Positions 1 through 3,851 of a stretch of DNA of 6,828 nucleotides are shown piece by piece (position 1 is the stretch's first letter; the number at the start of each line of letters is the position of its first letter). Source of the stretch: an uncultured Armatimonadota bacterium (GTDB lineage: Bacteria > Armatimonadota > Armatimonadia > Armatimonadales > Armatimonadaceae). The notes beneath the pieces were generated by a model. The model was not told the DNA's origin. It saw only the letters and a list, made by a program, of their open reading frames with translations, and ran no database searches. Position numbers and translations under genes: made by a program. The stretch spans positions 1 through 6,828 of the forward strand of contig CAIRTT010000549.1 of NCBI GenBank assembly GCA_903881535.1, read 5' to 3'.

Positions 1-1053
1 CTCTCAACGGCTGCCGGGCTTATTTTGAACAATGAGCTTCGCTTTACCATCGTGACGCTCGGTTCATCGCTTGTCGGAATAGTTGCGGTATCCACCCTGC
101 GCAATCGTACAGATCTCCTACGAAGCGGACTGCTGCTCGCGATTTCAAATGCATTTCTCATTGTTCTTGCAGGGCTTATCGAAGGTGACACCCTGCAGGA
201 ACACATCACTGGTGTTCTATGGGGCGTCGTGGCTGGTGGCGTTGCCCTGATGCTCTTCTATCTTGGAGTGGCCATCTTTGAGCGTATCTTTGGTGTTACA
301 ACACATTTGCGACTCTTAGAGCTGGCAGACCCGGCTACGCCGCTCTTACAAGAATTCCGGATGCACGTTCCTGGAACCTATGCCCACTCGCTCATGGTCG
401 CGAACCTTGCCAGTGCGGCCGCTGAAGCAATCAGTGCAGATGCCCTTCTAACCCGTGTTGCAGCCTACTACCATGACCTCGGCAAAATGAGCCGGCCAGA
501 GTTCTTCATCGAAAATCAAACCGGTGAGAACATCCACGAAACAATCAACCCAAGTCTGTCGGCAGTTGTCCTCGCATCCCATGTCAAAGATGGCATGGAA
601 ATGGCCAAGGTCGCGGGTATCCCCGCAAAAGTCATCGATGTCATGTCCCAGCACCATGGGACATCCGTGATGAAGTACTTCTATCATCAGGCGACTGATG
701 GTGTACCGGATCGCCTCCTAGAAGCGCAGTTCCGCTACCCAGGACCGAAGCCCCAGTCCAAAGAAGCGGCAATCCTGATGCTCGCAGACACAGTGGAAGC
801 TGCCAGCCGCGTTCTGCAGCAGGCAACTCCGCAGAAGCTGGCGGAGTTTGTACAGCGGATGATTCAGGACAAGCTCGCTGATGGCCAGCTGGATGAGAGT
901 GATCTCACGCTCAGGGAAATGAAAACCATTGAGACGGTGTTCATCCATATTCTCAGCGGCACAATGCACGGTCGTATCCGCTATCCAGAACAGGATCAGG
1001 CGGATGCCGCCCTTGATGCACCACGCGAATCGCGGAGTGATGATGATCGCTGA
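1..1053 (+). CDS. pgpH: PgpH-type 7TM-HD cyclic-di-AMP phosphodiesterase, 5'-truncated (C-terminal part)
   Basis: Membrane-bound HD-domain phosphodiesterase of the PgpH/YqfF (7TMR-HD) family. Characterised members hydrolyse c-di-AMP to pApA at the inner face of the membrane. The frame is open to base 1, so the TTG at 25 is almost certainly internal; the extracellular domain and first helices lie outside the window. Numbering from base 25, three hydrophobic helices span about residues 5-90. The cytosolic HD domain follows, with the expected metal ligands: H121 (in YAHS), H150-D151 (in YYHDLGK), H186 (in ASHVKDG), H210-H211 (in QHHGTS) and D255 (in LADTVEAASR). The spacing and flanking words (INPSLS, KYFY, YPGPKPQSKE) are typical of PgpH rather than of generic HD hydrolases. 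The C-terminus is a short charged tail. The gene leads the visible operon and lies 36 bp before ybeY; a phoH-like gene would be expected upstream. The family call is very secure; c-di-AMP as substrate is inferred from the family. Confidence 0.95.
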   Translation, partial: LSTAAGLILNNELRFTIVTLGSSLVGIVAVSTLRNRTDLLRSGLLLAISNAFLIVLAGLIEGDTLQEHITGVLWGVVAGGVALMLFYLGVAIFERIFGVTTHLRLLELADPATPLLQEFRMHVPGTYAHSLMVANLASAAAEAISADALLTRVAAYYHDLGKMSRPEFFIENQTGENIHETINPSLSAVVLASHVKDGMEMAKVAGIPAKVIDVMSQHHGTSVMKYFYHQATDGVPDRLLEAQFRYPGPKPQSKEAAILMLADTVEAASRVLQQATPQKLAEFVQRMIQDKLADGQLDESDLTLREMKTIETVFIHILSGTMHGRIRYPEQDQADAALDAPRESRSDDDR

Positions 1054-1089
1054 CTCTGATAAACAAGCACATCGCCAATCACTCATCCA

Positions 1090-1605
1090 ATGGAAACGGG
1101 TGCAACGATGACCATTGACTTCTCCAATCCAGCTGCACTGGACCCAGATATACGCAAGGCCATCGGCGTCGCAATCAACCTTGTGATCACAGCTCCACGC
1201 CTCTTTCCAGTACAACGCACGCTTTTGGTATCTGAGGATTTTTTCAATCGCGCCGAGGTTACGATTGTATTAGTGGACGATGGAGCCATACAAGATCTCA
1301 ATAACACTTGGCGCGGCAAGGATAGCGCCACGGATGTTCTTTCGTGGCCTGCTGTCAATGTGGATGAACATCTTCAGCCGTTTCTCGGTGATATCGCTAT
1401 CTCCATCGATACCGCTAGTCGTCAGGCCGCAACCCGGATGTGGAACCTCTCAGATGAAGTTTGCCTCCTTGCAGTCCATGGTTTTCTACACCTTCTGGGT
1501 CATGATGATGATGAAGATGAAGATGCAGCACGCATGCGTGCCCTTGAGCGGTTTGCGGTGGGGAAGCCACTGACACTGAATGGGGATGACCATGGCGAGG
1601 CATGA
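1090..1605 (+). CDS. ybeY: Endoribonuclease YbeY (rRNA maturation factor), with variant zinc motif
   Basis: Single-strand endoribonuclease of the UPF0054/YbeY family, a cytosolic zinc protein involved in 16S rRNA 3'-end maturation and ribosome quality control. The 171-residue length is normal for the family. Diagnostic segments are NNTWRGKDSATDVLSWP (71-87, containing the conserved basic residue R75), LGDIAIS (99-105) and the zinc motif starting at H130. The usual motif has three histidines (HGxLHLxGxDH). Here H130 and H134 are present, but the third position is D140, followed by a strongly acidic run to D145. H138 lies two residues earlier and may or may not substitute. Start: the ATG at 1090 has no clear Shine-Dalgarno. 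The in-frame ATG at 1108 (MTIDFSNP) has a weak GGAAA about 11 bases upstream and could be the true start. The 3' end overlaps the next gene. Family assignment is secure; full activity with the altered ligand is unproven. Confidence 0.93.
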   Translation: METGATMTIDFSNPAALDPDIRKAIGVAINLVITAPRLFPVQRTLLVSEDFFNRAEVTIVLVDDGAIQDLNNTWRGKDSATDVLSWPAVNVDEHLQPFLGDIAISIDTASRQAATRMWNLSDEVCLLAVHGFLHLLGHDDDEDEDAARMRALERFAVGKPLTLNGDDHGEA

Positions 1606-2422
1606 TCCGGTACCGCATGACAAGCTCGCAGAGTCTGCCAGACGTAACCTCCGGGCTAGTGTCTGGAGACCCAAGCATCCGCGTGAAAGCTTCCGCCATG
1701 CCGTCGAAGGCCTGGGCCATGCCTTCCGGACACAGCGCAACATGCGCTTCCATGTCGCCGCTTTTCTAGTCCTCTTCCTAGCAGCGCTTATTCTCCGTAT
1801 TCCACGCCTTGAAATGATTGCCCTAGTGGTGTGCTTTTCAAGCGTCCTCTTTGCAGAAATGATGAACACCGCAATCGAGGCAACGGTTGACATGATCACG
1901 GATCGCTATCATCCAGCTGCGAAATATGTAAAAGACCTTGCTGCTGGTGCGGTTCTTGTCACTGCAACCGCTGCTGCGGTGATTGGGTCGATTATCTTTC
2001 TTGGAGCATTGAACATCGATGTAATGCAACGCCGGATGGTCTTTCCTACGACATTTCCTGTCGTCCTTGGTGGGTATCTGGTCTTAATGGTCATCGTGCT
2101 TGTGGGAAAGACGCTTGCCGGGAGGGGCAGCGTTTTACAAGGTGGGGCAATTTCTGGGCATTCTGCAACGGCATTTTTTGTGGCAACGGTGATTGCTGTT
2201 TCCTTTCCCGACATTTGGATTATTGCTGGCTCGTATGCATTAGCAGCCCTGGTTGCGCAGAGCCGTGTCGAAGGTCAGATACATTCAATTCGTGAAGTGG
2301 TTATTGGTGCGGCAGTCGCGACAATTATCGGAGTGCTGATTGTTGGTGCCCCAAAGTGGCTGGGGACGCGCCTCGATGGAATTGAAGCGCTGTGGCAAGG
2401 AGTTCTTACCCGTGTTAGATGA
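1580..2422 (+). CDS. DgkA-type lipid kinase fused to a PAP2-like lipid phosphatase
   Basis: A 280-residue integral membrane protein with two enzymatic modules. Residues about 35-143 are a diacylglycerol/undecaprenol kinase (DgkA) domain: an amphipathic start (FRHAVEGLGHAFRTQRNMRFH), then hydrophobic helices around the signature E93-MMNTAIEATVD-104 and the later K118-D119 with small residues A121, A122 and A124. Residues about 158-256 resemble a PAP2 phosphatase: K177, then GGAISGHSA (188-196; the usual PSGH reads ISGH) and SRVEGQIH (228-235) with E239 where many PAP2 enzymes have Asp. Known DgkA and PAP2 enzymes phosphorylate and dephosphorylate lipid carriers such as undecaprenol or diacylglycerol, so a role in lipid-phosphate balance for envelope synthesis is inferred. 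Position 52 is Gln, where E. coli DgkA has the metal-binding Glu28. Possible starts are ATG 1580, 1586 or 1592; GGGG at 1582-1585 sits six bases before 1592, which may be the real one. It overlaps ybeY by 14-26 bp, suggesting translational coupling. Confidence 0.88.
   Translation: MGMTMARHDPVPHDKLAESARRNLRASVWRPKHPRESFRHAVEGLGHAFRTQRNMRFHVAAFLVLFLAALILRIPRLEMIALVVCFSSVLFAEMMNTAIEATVDMITDRYHPAAKYVKDLAAGAVLVTATAAAVIGSIIFLGALNIDVMQRRMVFPTTFPVVLGGYLVLMVIVLVGKTLAGRGSVLQGGAISGHSATAFFVATVIAVSFPDIWIIAGSYALAALVAQSRVEGQIHSIREVVIGAAVATIIGVLIVGAPKWLGTRLDGIEALWQGVLTRVR
2397..2402 (+). promoter_or_regulatory. Shine-Dalgarno site AAGGAG deciding a GTG start
   Basis: AAGGAG lies inside the end of the kinase-phosphatase gene, nine bases before the GTG at 2412. 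It is the best ribosome-binding site in the window. It supports 2412 over the in-frame alternatives TTG 2340 and ATG 2376, which would give atypical hydrophilic N-terminal extensions. Confidence 0.75.
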
Positions 2423-3731
2423 GTCGGTCCAACAGATATTCTGGCTAAGCGGCGGCATTGTCGCATCGCTTGTCCTCGGCGGTTGCTACACCTTAGGTGA
2501 CACTGCGCTCATTACAGTACGAGCATCCCGGATCGAGCAGCTAATCAATGAAGGTAAGCGACGCGCCCATCTTGTCAAGAAACTCATTGGCGAGCCAGCG
2601 AAGCATGTTGCAGCTGCACAAGTCGGGCTTTCCCTCTTTGCGTTTTCATCCGCAGCGCTTGCGGCTATTGCAGGATTAGAAATGGCTGACCTGATGGCGC
2701 CTGGAAAGCCATCGTTTCAAGCACGGGCGCTCTACGTTGTCGCTTTCGTGATGTTGACGGCGTTTCTCAACCTGGTCCTTGCTGGCCTTGTTCCAAAGGC
2801 ATTAGCGCTTTCATCACCTACAACTTGGTCAATCCGGATGGCGCCATTTATTATGCTGTCATCCAAAGTCTATGTTGTTCTTTCCGGAATCGCACTGTGG
2901 GCAGCGGGCATCCTGACGAAGCCACTTGGCATCGTCGCCCGATATGAACCACCGTTCATCACCCGGGATGAGCTCGAACAGATTGTTGGTGAAACTGGCA
3001 AGACAGGTGAGATTGATGATGCCGAAGCCGCCATCATTACCCGGGTCTTCACGCTCTCGGAGCACGACGCACGTACCGTGATGACGCCTCGGATGGATGT
3101 AAGTGCGATTCCAGTGACCGCTAGCCTCTCGGATGCGCTGACAGCTATCGTCGGAAGTGGTCACACCCGTATCCCGGTCTACGATGGCACAATCGACAAT
3201 GTTGTCGGCATTCTGCACGCAAAGGATTTGCTGAAAATCCTCGCCCAACATGTGGAAGCAGAGCGGTACGTACCCGACTTTCATCTGCGACGTATCCTCC
3301 GGCCCGCGGTCTTTGTGCTTGAATCCAACCCGGTTCCAGAGCTGCTCACAAGCATGCGACGCAACCAACAACAGATTGCCATCGTTCAGGATGAGTTTGC
3401 CGGCACCGAAGGTATCGTCACGATCGAAGACTTACTCGAAGAGATCGTGGGGGATATTCGGGATGAACATGATGTCGATGAGCCGGCATTTGATGTTGAT
3501 GTATCCGGGAAGACTATTTTGGATGGTCGAATGCCGATTGAACTGTTCAATGAACGATTTTCAGTGTCGCTGCCGGATGATGATTACAATACGGTTGGCG
3601 GGTATGTCTTCGGTGCAATCGGACGCGAGCTTGTCGCTGGGGATGCTGTCGATATCGATGGAATCAGAATCATCATCATGGCGACATCCGGACGCACAAC
3701 AACGCTGCGTGTGGAGCCCGTTACCAAGTAA
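2412..3731 (+). CDS. CorC/HlyC (CNNM, UPF0053) family membrane protein with CBS pair
   Basis: A 439-residue membrane protein of the CNNM/CorC family. Its members are linked to Mg2+ (or Co2+) efflux and, in older annotation, to 'hemolysin C'. The DUF21 membrane domain covers about residues 1-175, with hydrophobic segments near 8-28, 68-95, 109-135 and 145-170. Two cytosolic CBS domains follow: the first begins at the family signature VMTPRMDVSAIP (M224), and the second ends in IVTIEDLLEEIVGDI (335-349). The C-terminal CorC_HlyC domain (about 360-437) contains the typical DDDYNTVGGYVFG segment. The GTG start is chosen for the AAGGAG nine bases upstream; it overlaps the preceding stop by 11 bp, consistent with coupled translation. 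Two usual membrane-domain residues differ: D30 in GDTAL, where AET is common, and G125 in AGLVPK, where GE(L/I)(V/I)PK is usual. The family is certain; the transported ion, and whether it transports at all, is not shown by the sequence. Confidence 0.93.
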   Translation: MLDESVQQIFWLSGGIVASLVLGGCYTLGDTALITVRASRIEQLINEGKRRAHLVKKLIGEPAKHVAAAQVGLSLFAFSSAALAAIAGLEMADLMAPGKPSFQARALYVVAFVMLTAFLNLVLAGLVPKALALSSPTTWSIRMAPFIMLSSKVYVVLSGIALWAAGILTKPLGIVARYEPPFITRDELEQIVGETGKTGEIDDAEAAIITRVFTLSEHDARTVMTPRMDVSAIPVTASLSDALTAIVGSGHTRIPVYDGTIDNVVGILHAKDLLKILAQHVEAERYVPDFHLRRILRPAVFVLESNPVPELLTSMRRNQQQIAIVQDEFAGTEGIVTIEDLLEEIVGDIRDEHDVDEPAFDVDVSGKTILDGRMPIELFNERFSVSLPDDDYNTVGGYVFGAIGRELVAGDAVDIDGIRIIIMATSGRTTTLRVEPVTK

Positions 3732-3810
3732 TCGGAGTCGGTTCTACCATGCCAAGTAATGGCCACAGGCATTCGGCTAGTTCAGCGAAACACGTCACCT
3801 CTACATAAAC
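3732..3810. other. Convergent intergenic spacer without recognisable gene
   Basis: This short spacer lies between the last plus-strand stop and the terminator hairpin. I see no coding potential or promoter in it. The 9-mer CCAAGTAAT occurs at 3724-3732 and again at 3752-3760; the copy is too short to assign a meaning. Confidence 0.5.
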
Positions 3811-3848
3811 AAAAGCCCCCTCTGGAGATGCATCCAGAGAGGGCTTTT
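3811..3848. terminator. Bidirectional Rho-independent terminator between convergent genes
   Basis: Two 16-base arms (3811-3826 and 3833-3848) enclose a six-base loop (GATGCA), with 15 of 16 positions complementary. The outer ends are AAAA and TTTT, so each strand carries a U-tract. The single non-Watson-Crick position (C3819 opposite A3840) is a C-A mismatch in plus-strand RNA but a G-U wobble in minus-strand RNA. The stem is therefore unbroken for the minus-strand gene, whose TAA ends only three bases away. The plus-strand operon ends 80 bp upstream and can use the same hairpin. Confidence 0.93.
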
Positions 3849-3851
3849 CGT

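Noticed and set aside
718..1215. 165-codon minus-strand open frame across the end of pgpH and start of ybeY
   Set aside because: It overlaps two well-supported genes, spans their junction, and shows no domain or ribosome-binding site.
2340..2411. Longer N-terminus of the CorC-like protein from TTG 2340 or ATG 2376
   Set aside because: It would add a 12-24 residue polar extension deep in the preceding gene; the GTG at 2412 has a clear AAGGAG and gives a normal N-terminal membrane helix.
3724..3760. Direct repeat CCAAGTAAT flanking the end of the CorC-like gene
   Set aside because: Only nine bases, two copies, with no inverted repeats or transposase nearby; compatible with chance or a small local duplication.
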